Part shown: in pieces, positions 25,750-34,174 of the stretch
Position numbering within the stretch: the stretch's first letter is position 1
Layout of the letters: the number at the start of each line of letters is the position of its first letter
Origin: a virus
Strand: one strand, 5' to 3'
Length of the DNA stretch: 48,721 bases
Virus record (IMG/VR): IMGVR_UViG_3300027608_002931
Coordinates: 1-48,721 of that record
Notes under the pieces: generated by a model
Database searches by the model: none
The model's input: the letters and a program-made list of their open reading frames with translations, nothing else
Told to the model about the DNA's origin: nothing
Position numbers and translations under genes: made by a program

Positions 25750-26340
25750 TTACTTACTTACTTTTTTAACTCTTAAAATTTTACCTTCAAAAATATGTTC
25801 ACCAACTCTAAACTTAAATAAATCATTACTGCTTGTTTCTGACTCAACCAATAACCCATTTTCTTTTAAAACATCTTCCATTGTTTCTCTGATAATATCT
25901 TTTAAATTAGAATTAGAAACACTTTCATTAATTTTTTGTTGTGGGTGTTGTTGTTTATTTGTTTCTCCCTTTGGTGTATTATTCATCAATCTTGTTGCTT
26001 TCTCAATCAATTCGTTAGATAATACAGAACCTGTAGATGTACCCATAGTTGGTTGTTGTATTGGGTGTTCCATCATTAATCTTTTTATTTCATCTGGTAA
26101 TCTTGAATTGAGTATTCTTTCTGATGTTGGTAATTCGTTGTTAGTTTGTTTTGGTATTGTACTTTCTTCAGATAAAAATTCTTGTGGTAAATTGTATTGT
26201 CCTTTTATTGGTGTAAATTCTTCCACCATAGGACTTGTTAGGTCATTTCCTTGTGATTGACCTCTACCCATATTATTATGTTTGTCCATAATTTTTTTGG
26301 AAATCATTAATTTTTCGATTAGTTCTTGTTCAGATCCCAT
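25750..26340 (-). CDS. Hypothetical protein, probable virion or head-associated
   Basis: 196 residues, Gln/Asn/Ser/Glu-rich and mostly disordered from 20 to 140. A helix NLKDIIRETMEDVLKENG (about 145-162) is followed by a small beta end with FRVGEHIFEGKILRVKK. I recall similar C-termini in T4-like phage proteins of unknown function. The gene starts 1 nt after the WYL-domain gene and ends before the terminator, so it closes the first sub-operon. Confidence 0.65.
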   Translation of the reverse strand: MGSEQELIEKLMISKKIMDKHNNMGRGQSQGNDLTSPMVEEFTPIKGQYNLPQEFLSEESTIPKQTNNELPTSERILNSRLPDEIKRLMMEHPIQQPTMGTSTGSVLSNELIEKATRLMNNTPKGETNKQQHPQQKINESVSNSNLKDIIRETMEDVLKENGLLVESETSSNDLFKFRVGEHIFEGKILRVKKVSK

Positions 26341-26341
26341 T

Positions 26342-26995
26342 TTATTTTAAATTATTTATTATTAGACTTTGTGATTGTTGGATTAAATTTTGTATTTGTT
26401 GTCTAAAGTTATCTTTATCTTCATCACTTAATTTTCTATTTAATCTTTTTTCCAACTCTTGATAAATTTGTTTATATGATTCTGCTGCTTTTGATAAATC
26501 AATGTTAGTTAAATAATCCTCACCATTTTTTTGAATTATTACATTTATCATTGAATTAACTACATCTGTTACAATATCATTAATAGAACTTTCAATTGTT
26601 TCTTCCTCATTTTGGTCAAAAACAGAGTTAATAATAACTCTATTCATACTTTTATCACCCTTAGGGTTATATCCAAGTCTTGGTGAGGTAAAATTTTCTC
26701 CCGATGGTTTATAGGTTAGTACTTTATCCAATCGAAATAATCTCCAACCAGGTAAAGGTTGTTCTCCATTGTAAGCGGTATGAGAAGCTCCTTCTAAATC
26801 CCAAGCTCTTAATACCGGATTATCCGACTTACTATACCCAAAACATACTGGTTCAATTAAACGCAAACCTTTACCTCCTGGTTCGTCACCATCATAGTAC
26901 ATCACAATTTTTTGTTTCTTTTTAATTGTGTCTGTAACTGAATTAACGGCGACTACCTCAAGAATAACATCTTTTAAAGTATTGTAAAGTTTCAT
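26342..26995 (-). CDS. WYL-domain protein without a DNA-binding domain
   Basis: 217 residues. Residues 28-115 show the WYL pattern: KIVMYYDGDE, RLIEPVCFGYSK, VLRAWDLEG and WRLFRLDKVLTYKP, that is, the strands ending in R-x-F-R-L-D-K/R. WYL domains bind nucleic acids or small ligands in transcription regulators and phage-defence proteins. Here no helix-turn-helix precedes it; instead a helical Gln/Ser-rich tail (150-217) follows. Phage WYL proteins of this plan exist, with roles unknown. It overlaps the preceding gene's TAA by one base. Confidence 0.72.
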   Translation of the reverse strand: MKLYNTLKDVILEVVAVNSVTDTIKKKQKIVMYYDGDEPGGKGLRLIEPVCFGYSKSDNPVLRAWDLEGASHTAYNGEQPLPGWRLFRLDKVLTYKPSGENFTSPRLGYNPKGDKSMNRVIINSVFDQNEEETIESSINDIVTDVVNSMINVIIQKNGEDYLTNIDLSKAAESYKQIYQELEKRLNRKLSDEDKDNFRQQIQNLIQQSQSLIINNLK

Positions 26996-27282
26996 TATGC
27001 CGATGGTGTCGAATAAGGCTTATTTGGTTGATATTCATTTATTTTAATTTCATTCTTTCTTTCAAGAATATCAATTGAAGATCCTCCATTAGCTGTATCT
27101 AAAAATATTCCAGTTCCTTTACCAGTATCATCTCCATCGGAAATTGCATCAGGATTTGTGACAGAATATTTATTAGTATCTTTATAATCATTCTTTGGGA
27201 ATAATTTAGATCTTTGTTGTACCGCAATTTGAGATAACTCATTGTCGGGTTGATTAAAATTAAGTGGTTCTGTAACTGGCAT
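26995..27282 (-). CDS. Small hypothetical protein
   Basis: 95 residues, Asn/Asp/Ser/Gly-rich, probably disordered, with no hydrophobic core and no motif. The end NEYQPNKPYSTPSA looks like a peptide docking tail. It sits 1 nt after the preceding gene and overlaps the WYL gene by one base, which supports its reality despite low complexity. Confidence 0.6.
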   Translation of the reverse strand: MPVTEPLNFNQPDNELSQIAVQQRSKLFPKNDYKDTNKYSVTNPDAISDGDDTGKGTGIFLDTANGGSSIDILERKNEIKINEYQPNKPYSTPSA

Positions 27283-27283
27283 A

Positions 27284-27751
27284 TTAAATTATTTTTTTCA
27301 TTATATCGTTTATCCTTCTTAAGGTTTCTGTTATTTTTATATCATCATTCACATCTTTATGTGATTTAACGTCTCTATTCATATTTGATAACCATCCCAT
27401 ATCATCAACAAGATCATCATTAACATCATCAGGCATAACATCATTTACTATTTCAGGTGTTGTTGTTCCTCTTCTTAAACCATCAATAGTTTGAGTCACC
27501 CAACTTCTCATGTAATCACTACCGTTTAATATATATGGTGCGGATTCTTTTTGACCATCATAATATTTAAACCAATTTTCAATTCTTTCTAATTGTTGGA
27601 AGGTTGCTTGTTTTTTATCACGCAAAAATTCATTTCTTTTGTGACCCTCAACGGAAGCATCCGAGTTTGGGACCTGATCAAAACATTGTTGTAAGTACTC
27701 CACCAATTCTTTTGGTAACGGTATTACTTTATCGTATAGCTCCTTATTCAC
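27284..27751 (-). CDS. Hypothetical helical phage protein
   Basis: 155 residues. A conserved-looking helical segment runs from 40 to 100 (QLERIENWFKYYDG, then YILNGSDYMRSWV and LRRGT), a pattern I recall from unannotated proteins of other T4-like phages near head genes. The C-terminal half is acidic, with a final helix TLRRINDIMKKI. It overlaps the LETM1-like gene by 8 nt. Function unknown. Confidence 0.65.
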   Translation of the reverse strand: MNKELYDKVIPLPKELVEYLQQCFDQVPNSDASVEGHKRNEFLRDKKQATFQQLERIENWFKYYDGQKESAPYILNGSDYMRSWVTQTIDGLRRGTTTPEIVNDVMPDDVNDDLVDDMGWLSNMNRDVKSHKDVNDDIKITETLRRINDIMKKII

Positions 27752-28703
27752 TTTCTTTAAAATGTTTGATTAATTTATTTAATGATAATCCTTCTCTTTC
27801 TGCTATTTTTTTAATTGATTCAATATTTCTCATTAATATTTTACTAATTGGTGATTTCTCATCTTCATCTTCTTCTTTAGTTTTTTTAACAACTTCATTT
27901 GAATTAGATTTTTTACCCAATAATATTTCATCAATCATTCTAACCATTTTTTGGTTTTCTAATTCCGACAATCTTCTTTTGGTAAAACAATTTTTACATT
28001 CACCTCTTTTCTTTTCTTGTTTTAATTGTTTGTCCAATTGAGGATCAAACCCTAATGTTTCCAATCTTTCGTGTCTTTCAAAAGGATCTTCTATTCCTAA
28101 ATCATCTAATACCTCATCTGCTTCGTCATATGTTGAAACATCTTCTGTTTCATCATAAGCAAACGTAGGTTTCAAATTATACTCGTCTAATATTTTTTCA
28201 TCATCCTTTTCTTCAGATTCACCGTAGTAAACTCGGTATCCTCTAACCATTGGATTATTTGTTTGTCTTGTTGCAACAACAGTTTGGTCCATTGTTTTTC
28301 TTGGGTGCATGTCTAACTGAAGTATTGGTGTACTTTTTCCAACCATTGACCCATCAGCATTAACAAGTTCTGATATTTCACCATCATTTTTTTCTTCTTG
28401 ATGTTTTTCGGGTATTTTACTATTTAACTTAATTCCTAATTTTTTACTTAATTCAATAATAAATGGTGTTGCGATCATAGAACCAGGTAATATTTGAAGT
28501 ACAATTAAAGGAATTAATTTTAAAATGTCTTGAGATTGATCTTTAATAAATTGAACTTCTTCAGTGTCTAATTTAAACTTTCTATCTTTTTTATATTCTT
28601 TTGCTGCAGACATTAATATTTTTACTAACAATCTAGTTTCTTTTGCCTCACTAGTTGCAGCATTTTTATATTTTTTAAGTCCTTCACTAATTTTACTCAT
28701 CAT
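27744..28703 (-). CDS. LETM1-like domain protein, first gene of the minus-strand block
   Basis: 319 residues. Residues 35-100 (EYKKDRKFKLDTEEVQFI, then DILKLIPLIVLQILPGSMI and a PFIIEL helix) match by eye the LETM1-type ribosome-binding-like domain, whose hallmark is a QxxDxxKLIPxxxxxxLPG helix pair. The hydrophobic part may be membrane-associated. The rest is acidic and disordered, with a CKNC pair near 235-240 and a basic helical C-terminus. LETM1 proteins act in mitochondrial inner-membrane ion exchange and ribosome contact; related domains occur in Bacteroidota. The phage role is unknown. Two adjacent ATGs are possible starts; the first is used. Confidence 0.65.
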   Translation of the reverse strand: MMSKISEGLKKYKNAATSEAKETRLLVKILMSAAKEYKKDRKFKLDTEEVQFIKDQSQDILKLIPLIVLQILPGSMIATPFIIELSKKLGIKLNSKIPEKHQEEKNDGEISELVNADGSMVGKSTPILQLDMHPRKTMDQTVVATRQTNNPMVRGYRVYYGESEEKDDEKILDEYNLKPTFAYDETEDVSTYDEADEVLDDLGIEDPFERHERLETLGFDPQLDKQLKQEKKRGECKNCFTKRRLSELENQKMVRMIDEILLGKKSNSNEVVKKTKEEDEDEKSPISKILMRNIESIKKIAEREGLSLNKLIKHFKESE

Positions 28704-28727
28704 AAGTATTTTTTATAATAAATACTT
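28704..28727. repeat. 8-bp inverted repeat in the divergent promoter region
   Basis: AAGTATTT (28704-28711) and AAATACTT (28720-28727) are exact inverted copies separated by 8 nt, placed between the divergent genes starting at 28703 and 28754. The right arm overlaps the minus-strand TATTTAT element, as an operator would. Confidence 0.7.
28718..28724 (-). promoter_or_regulatory. TATTTAT element for the minus-strand block
   Basis: TATTTAT on the minus strand, 14 nt before the first ATG of the 26-kb minus-strand block. Because the genes diverge here, a promoter is required in this 50-nt gap. Confidence 0.5.
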
Positions 28728-28736
28728 CATTTGTGG

Positions 28737-28743
28737 TATTTAT
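28737..28743 (+). promoter_or_regulatory. TATTTAT element for the plus-strand fibre block
   Basis: TATTTAT on the plus strand, 10 nt before the ATG at 28754. It pairs with the oppositely oriented copy 12 nt away, which supports a promoter role. Confidence 0.5.
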
Positions 28744-28753
28744 TTAAAAAAAG

Positions 28754-31700
28754 ATGGCACAACAGAACATTAATCAGTACGCATATCCAAAACTAAAAAT
28801 AAGTTTTGCTTTAGATGCGTCAGATATGTCAATATCTTCTGATGAGGTAGATTACAATCAAGAGGTTGTATTCTCACCATATCTTATTGCCCAAACATAT
28901 GGAAATAGATTACCTGTTTATTATGACCTTAATAGTTCAAACACCACACAAAATTTAACACTTACATATGGTCAATATGATTATAGAAATTTAGTTGTTT
29001 CTGAAAACTATTATAACCCAGATAATTTAGATCTTACTTGTTTTAGTGCTCAGAGTGCTTGTGACATAGGTTTAGTTGGAATGGATAATGGTTTAGTAAC
29101 ATCTTTAGTTGGTCAAACAATCACATTTACTAATGGATTATTTAATCAAACAGAAAAATTTCAAAGAACTTATTTTGATAGAAGAATGAAGATGTTCCAA
29201 GTTACGGGATATACTTCACAATATAATAGATTTTCAGGAATACCTAAAAATACTTTATATGAAATTGAAAGCACCGTAGATCCTAATGTTGGTAAATACC
29301 ATAAGTTATATGGTGGTTTTTATCAAGGGTTTTATAAATTATTTGGTTATGATTATGAAGCATTACCCGAAAGAACCAATAAAGGTTGGTCGGTGGAAAT
29401 GGTATTAAAACCAAGAATTATTAACGATAGAATTCCTAGTTTAGGTAACACAACATTAAATGAAATTTATCCTGAGAATAAAAATACATTTTTTTATTTA
29501 GGTACAAGAGCTGAAAATAAGTTTTATCACCATGCCGATGGACATCCAAAATGTTTTACAGGTTATACAAGAGTAACATCAGGATTAACAGATTGTTTAG
29601 TAACGTGTGCATGTTGTAACACGGGTGTGACAAATAGTAGATGTATTTTTGTTTACCCACCAAGATCTGTTGATGGAATCCACGACTACCATATTAATTA
29701 TGGGTGTGATGTCTGTAAGGAACAAAAACGTTATTGCGGTTGTGATTGTGGTGAGGAACCTTGTGGTACATGTGGTTGGGAATGTAAAACTCACCCTTGT
29801 GCTCTTATAACGGGAGTTACCCCAACACCAATGCCAATTGTTCCATTATTGTGTAAACCTTGTCAACCAACCCCTACACCAACACCAACTCCAACCCCAT
29901 CACCTGTTTATTGTGAAGTAACTCCTCCTTGTGATGCACCTTGTCCTGATTGTGATACGTGTGATGAATGTATTGATTGTATTACTTGTGCAACCACAGG
30001 TTACACATCAATAGAAGATACTTGTGAAAAAGATCCTTTATGGGATTCATTATCTAATGCGTTTTCTGTTAAATTTTCAGGAGACCCAAAAAATCCAAAA
30101 ATATGTGTTAAAGTATTAAGATTTACCGGTGATTGTGTTACAACAGGAAGTTGTGCAACAACAGGGATAACACAAATGACAGGATATACAATTGATACTT
30201 ATTGTTCCCCAAATGGAATTTATGATTATTGTTTAACAAGATGTGATTCATTTTTTGATTTAGAAAAATGGATGTTGATTGATGTTGTGTGGAGAAGATA
30301 TACTTGGCTTGATACTTGTGATTTACAATGGAGAGGAGGATTGGGTGATATAACAGAATTAAAATATTTGGATTCATTAGTGAATGATACCACTAAATTA
30401 ATAAAACCACCATATACTCATGAAAATTGTAGTATTGACCCCGAACAAATAGAATTGGTAAAACTTAACCAAAAATGGTTAAATGATTTAGAATATAGAA
30501 TGGGTAGATTAAAAATCTATGTTAATGGAAAACCATTCTTCACAATTGAAAACTTTGAAGAAGTTATTCCAAGAGCATTAGATACTGATAAAGAAAGACA
30601 AATTGGGGTACCATTTAATATGTCTTGGGGTGGTGGAACTCAAGGATTACATGAAAATTTAATTTTTTCATCATGTACTTTACCTTATACAGATTATATT
30701 CAAGACCCCGAATTATTTCCTGAAAATGTTCTTAGTGGGACTACATTTGCGGGAATGAAGACAAATATTTTATTAGAACAAAATTTTGGTGGTACTTTTG
30801 AAGGTGGTATTTCACAATTTAGAATGTATGTTGATCCATTAACTGCTCCCGAAATAAAACACAATTTTAAAATATTAAAGGACAAATTTAGTATGTTTGA
30901 TCCTGATTGTCCTGATTGCAACCCTATTGAATGTAAAACAAATGATTTCTATTTCCCTGTTTGCGATATAGATTATGAAGTAATGTCTGGAACCACACCA
31001 ACACCAACACCAAACCCACCAACACCAAACCCAACACCAACAGCTACCCCATCTTGTTTTATTGACGATTGTGCGAGTTGCGGACCATCATATAGTGCGT
31101 ATAATGAAACAACTTGTTATTCAATTTCATCAATTCCTGCAACACCACCATCAAACCCATATACCTTAGTTCCAGTACAATACGAGGACCGTTCTCAATT
31201 TGGCACGTATGTATATAACCCTGGATATACTGTAAGTGGGTATACAAATTCTATTACTGATGGTTTATATACAATAATAAATACGCCATTTTTATGGAAA
31301 AACACAACATCAACAAACGCAAGTGGACCTATGAATAGATGTGGTTTATGGGTAAATAGTAGTAGTGGACCATTTAATACTTGGGTTGGGTTTAGTGTTT
31401 GTTTAGATGTGTCGACCACAAAAACATATTACATTGGTATTGCTGGCGATAATCACTTTAAATTAACTTTAGATGGAACTGTTATTGTAAATACAAGATT
31501 AGCAATTTCTCAATGGTATGGGGCTAATCTTCCTTTTAAGAGATGGAATGTTTATCCAATAACTATAAATTCAGGTCCCCACATATTAGAACTATTTGGG
31601 TGGAACAACGAACTTGTTGCAGGTTTTGGTTGTGAAATATATGATAACACATTAAATGAATTAATTGCCGCATCAACATTAAGTGACCTAAATATTATTT

Positions 31701-31873
31701 TTACTTCAAGTGGAATAACTTCCGCTAACGTAATACAAGATTCTTACAACGAATATCTTGATACTGGATTTTCTTGTCCTGATGGTTATGTTTACAATCA
31801 TTGTACAAATACTTGTGAATTTTTTAGTTTTTGTTATACATGTCCAGATCCTACACCAACACCTACACCATAA
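28754..31873 (+). CDS. Large multidomain virion surface protein (ConA/LamG-like and PA14-like domains, Cys-rich, Thr-Pro linkers)
   Basis: 1039 residues. WSVEMVLKP (near 211) and LKIYVNGKP (near 586) look like strands of one concanavalin/LamG-like sandwich interrupted by a Cys-rich insert (about 270-400, many CxxC pairs) and a Thr-Pro linker (about 372-383). After a second Thr-Pro linker (about 745-766) a beta domain at 815-1010 has TYYIGIAGDNHFKLTLDG, a PA14/GLEYA-like strand pair. The protein ends abruptly in CPDPTPTPTP and a stop, as though the linker once led to another domain. Likely a carbohydrate-binding tail fibre or surface adhesin. It is the first gene of the plus-strand fibre block. 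Confidence 0.75.
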   Translation: MAQQNINQYAYPKLKISFALDASDMSISSDEVDYNQEVVFSPYLIAQTYGNRLPVYYDLNSSNTTQNLTLTYGQYDYRNLVVSENYYNPDNLDLTCFSAQSACDIGLVGMDNGLVTSLVGQTITFTNGLFNQTEKFQRTYFDRRMKMFQVTGYTSQYNRFSGIPKNTLYEIESTVDPNVGKYHKLYGGFYQGFYKLFGYDYEALPERTNKGWSVEMVLKPRIINDRIPSLGNTTLNEIYPENKNTFFYLGTRAENKFYHHADGHPKCFTGYTRVTSGLTDCLVTCACCNTGVTNSRCIFVYPPRSVDGIHDYHINYGCDVCKEQKRYCGCDCGEEPCGTCGWECKTHPCALITGVTPTPMPIVPLLCKPCQPTPTPTPTPTPSPVYCEVTPPCDAPCPDCDTCDECIDCITCATTGYTSIEDTCEKDPLWDSLSNAFSVKFSGDPKNPKICVKVLRFTGDCVTTGSCATTGITQMTGYTIDTYCSPNGIYDYCLTRCDSFFDLEKWMLIDVVWRRYTWLDTCDLQWRGGLGDITELKYLDSLVNDTTKLIKPPYTHENCSIDPEQIELVKLNQKWLNDLEYRMGRLKIYVNGKPFFTIENFEEVIPRALDTDKERQIGVPFNMSWGGGTQGLHENLIFSSCTLPYTDYIQDPELFPENVLSGTTFAGMKTNILLEQNFGGTFEGGISQFRMYVDPLTAPEIKHNFKILKDKFSMFDPDCPDCNPIECKTNDFYFPVCDIDYEVMSGTTPTPTPNPPTPNPTPTATPSCFIDDCASCGPSYSAYNETTCYSISSIPATPPSNPYTLVPVQYEDRSQFGTYVYNPGYTVSGYTNSITDGLYTIINTPFLWKNTTSTNASGPMNRCGLWVNSSSGPFNTWVGFSVCLDVSTTKTYYIGIAGDNHFKLTLDGTVIVNTRLAISQWYGANLPFKRWNVYPITINSGPHILELFGWNNELVAGFGCEIYDNTLNELIAASTLSDLNIIFTSSGITSANVIQDSYNEYLDTGFSCPDGYVYNHCTNTCEFFSFCYTCPDPTPTPTP

Positions 31874-31904
31874 AACATTTGTCCTTAATATATATAAATA
31901 TAAA

Positions 31905-34145
31905 ATGCAAACAGTACTTATAAGTTCACTTAATTATTTAAATCAATATGGAGATATAACTTTTTATCCTCAAACTGGTGGTACCGTACCTATCGGTATT
32001 CAACTTATCCCTTATTATTATACTGCGGATTATGTTTATGGTCAATATATTGTTTGTTTTACGGCGTCTAGTGAATGTTGTAATTTTACTTTTCCTGATA
32101 ATTTTATTACTCCAACCCCAACATATACACCAACATTAACACCTACATTAACACCTACCCCAACACCAACACCAAGTAATGGACCTATAAACTTATGTTT
32201 ACCTCCTTGTAGTTTAGGTTTTGACAGTTATAGTTCAAACACAGTTGGTCAATTAGTTGTTGGTAGTATAACAGGTGGATGTGGTTTTATAACATCTTAT
32301 GTTATTTATTGGTATGATTTAAATGGAATTGTCCAATTAGTAAGTGGTTATGGTCCATTAATTCCGGGTTACACAACATATACCGTTACCCACCCATTAA
32401 CAGGATCTTCATCTCCTCCAATACCTTCGGGAACATATACACCAGTATTACAAGCAATTGTAATTGCGGGAATAACATATACCTCAACAGGTTTAAGTGG
32501 TACCACAATATCAAATTTAGATTGTCTTAATAATATTGATGTTGTTGTATCATCATTCAGTTGTGAAAACTGCACCGAAATTGGACATTATAAATGTAGA
32601 AAATCATACTCTACTACACCAGGATCCAATGTAGTTCCAGGGTCATTGTCAACCACATTTAATTTAGATCCAACACAACCTTATTTTGCATACTCTTTTA
32701 ACGGAGAAGTAGTTCCCGATAAATTTAAAATAACTTTTGTTAATCAAGATGGAACAAATTATAGTGATCCAATTGTTGTTGAATATATTGAAGTTGGTCA
32801 ATACGTTATTGGAAATACCGATTGGAGGGTTTCTACAATACCTAAAAGAATTCAGACTTTTAATTCAAACGCATACTATGGTAAACCAATTAACTTAACT
32901 AATTTTACAATAAATAATGGTGACTATCTAATATTAGAAGTTATTCCAAACACAGGAATAACTCAAACAAGTTGGGATTTATATTTTACGTGTTTGGAAA
33001 CATTTAATTGTGAAAGTTGTTTGGAGACAAATCCAATATTTAAAATTCTTGAGTCTTCAATAAATACATCATTAGACATATGTAATGTACTTACTTTTAC
33101 CGCAAATGCCATAGGATGTCCTTCATATGGTAGTGAAGATATTTTTAAATATATGCACTCAGTATCAGGTCAATCATTAGATACTATATTTTATACTACA
33201 ATTGGTCAATCATCGTACCAAGCATTAGGTGGATACGGTCTTAATGGAGGGTTATCTTTTAACCCTATTTGTCAACAGTTAGGAACTGAAATTACCCCTA
33301 ATTGTCTTACAAACCCTGGAGAAGTTATAAATTTTGTAAAATCAGGACCAACGATAACAATTACTTGTTCTTCTCTTACAACTAGAGATAATTTTTATAA
33401 CACATATATGTCAATATATAATAGTTTACCAGGATGGACTCCAACACCTCCATCTCCAACTAATATTAATTATTATAAATATATTACCCTTAAAAATATT
33501 GAACCTTTATCGACTAATAGTACTTGTGGTGACGCACAATATAATGTTACTACGTATACCATTCACCCAAGTTCAATTTTAACAACAAGTGGAAGTATTG
33601 GTGCTTGGGTATTAACCATAAATTCATCAACGATAACAAATCAATATCCACAATTAAATTGTGTTAATTGTTATTCAGTTGCAGACAATATAGTTAATAC
33701 TGTTAATAATTTCAACCCTTTTTATGATGTTAATGTTACCACAACAAATGGGTTAAAGTGGGACATACCATTTGTCGGTTATCAATATATGTATTCTCCA
33801 CCAACACCAACAACACCAAGTGCTTGGTTAGGGTCCGCAAGGTTAGCAATACCGTATTATTCTACAAGAACATTACCTTATTCGGGTAGTCCATTAACTT
33901 TTATACCAACTTTATCTGCAACAACTTGTAACTTTAGTTGGATGAATTTTATAAATCAAATTGATTCAACTAATGGAAACGAGTCTCAATATTTTGAAGA
34001 AACGTTTTTTGATTATTATTTTGTTTTAACGGACCCTCTTAATCCAACATATTATGAATTACGTTTATCAAACGGAACCGTAATCTATGAGAGAAATGCA
34101 TCTTTCCCAAGTGGTAATGTTGTTGATAGTAATTATTTTATTTAA
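31905..34145 (+). CDS. Thr-Pro-linker fibre/adhesin protein, paralogue A
   Basis: 746 residues from the ATG at 31905. A longer in-frame start at 31758 lies inside the preceding gene and would destroy the match to the paralogue's N-terminus, so it is rejected. The N-terminal module (about 1-60: ISSLNYLNQYGDITFYP, GG, then YGQYIVCF) recurs in three neighbouring proteins. A short Thr-Pro linker (about 70-90) leads to a beta-rich body that aligns throughout with the next protein: NLCLPPCSLG, then the shared [17 protein letters not shown]. No enzyme motif is visible. Probably a host-binding tail or capsid fibre. Confidence 0.75.
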   Translation: MQTVLISSLNYLNQYGDITFYPQTGGTVPIGIQLIPYYYTADYVYGQYIVCFTASSECCNFTFPDNFITPTPTYTPTLTPTLTPTPTPTPSNGPINLCLPPCSLGFDSYSSNTVGQLVVGSITGGCGFITSYVIYWYDLNGIVQLVSGYGPLIPGYTTYTVTHPLTGSSSPPIPSGTYTPVLQAIVIAGITYTSTGLSGTTISNLDCLNNIDVVVSSFSCENCTEIGHYKCRKSYSTTPGSNVVPGSLSTTFNLDPTQPYFAYSFNGEVVPDKFKITFVNQDGTNYSDPIVVEYIEVGQYVIGNTDWRVSTIPKRIQTFNSNAYYGKPINLTNFTINNGDYLILEVIPNTGITQTSWDLYFTCLETFNCESCLETNPIFKILESSINTSLDICNVLTFTANAIGCPSYGSEDIFKYMHSVSGQSLDTIFYTTIGQSSYQALGGYGLNGGLSFNPICQQLGTEITPNCLTNPGEVINFVKSGPTITITCSSLTTRDNFYNTYMSIYNSLPGWTPTPPSPTNINYYKYITLKNIEPLSTNSTCGDAQYNVTTYTIHPSSILTTSGSIGAWVLTINSSTITNQYPQLNCVNCYSVADNIVNTVNNFNPFYDVNVTTTNGLKWDIPFVGYQYMYSPPTPTTPSAWLGSARLAIPYYSTRTLPYSGSPLTFIPTLSATTCNFSWMNFINQIDSTNGNESQYFEETFFDYYFVLTDPLNPTYYELRLSNGTVIYERNASFPSGNVVDSNYFI

Positions 34146-34174
34146 AATAATTTTAGATTGTATTTATATTTAAA
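34136..34174 (+). repeat. 39-bp intergenic direct repeat, copy 1
   Basis: Identical over 39 nt to 36909-36947. This copy spans the stop codon of paralogue A and reaches the ATG at 34175; it contains a TATTTAT element. Confidence 0.9.
34161..34167 (+). promoter_or_regulatory. TATTTAT element upstream of the gene at 34175
   Basis: TATTTAT, 7 nt before the ATG, inside the 39-bp duplicated intergenic sequence. Confidence 0.4.

Noticed and set aside
31758-31904. Longer start for paralogue A at 31758
   Set aside because: Overlaps the preceding gene by 116 nt, and the added residues do not match the shared N-terminal module, which begins at the ATG at 31905.
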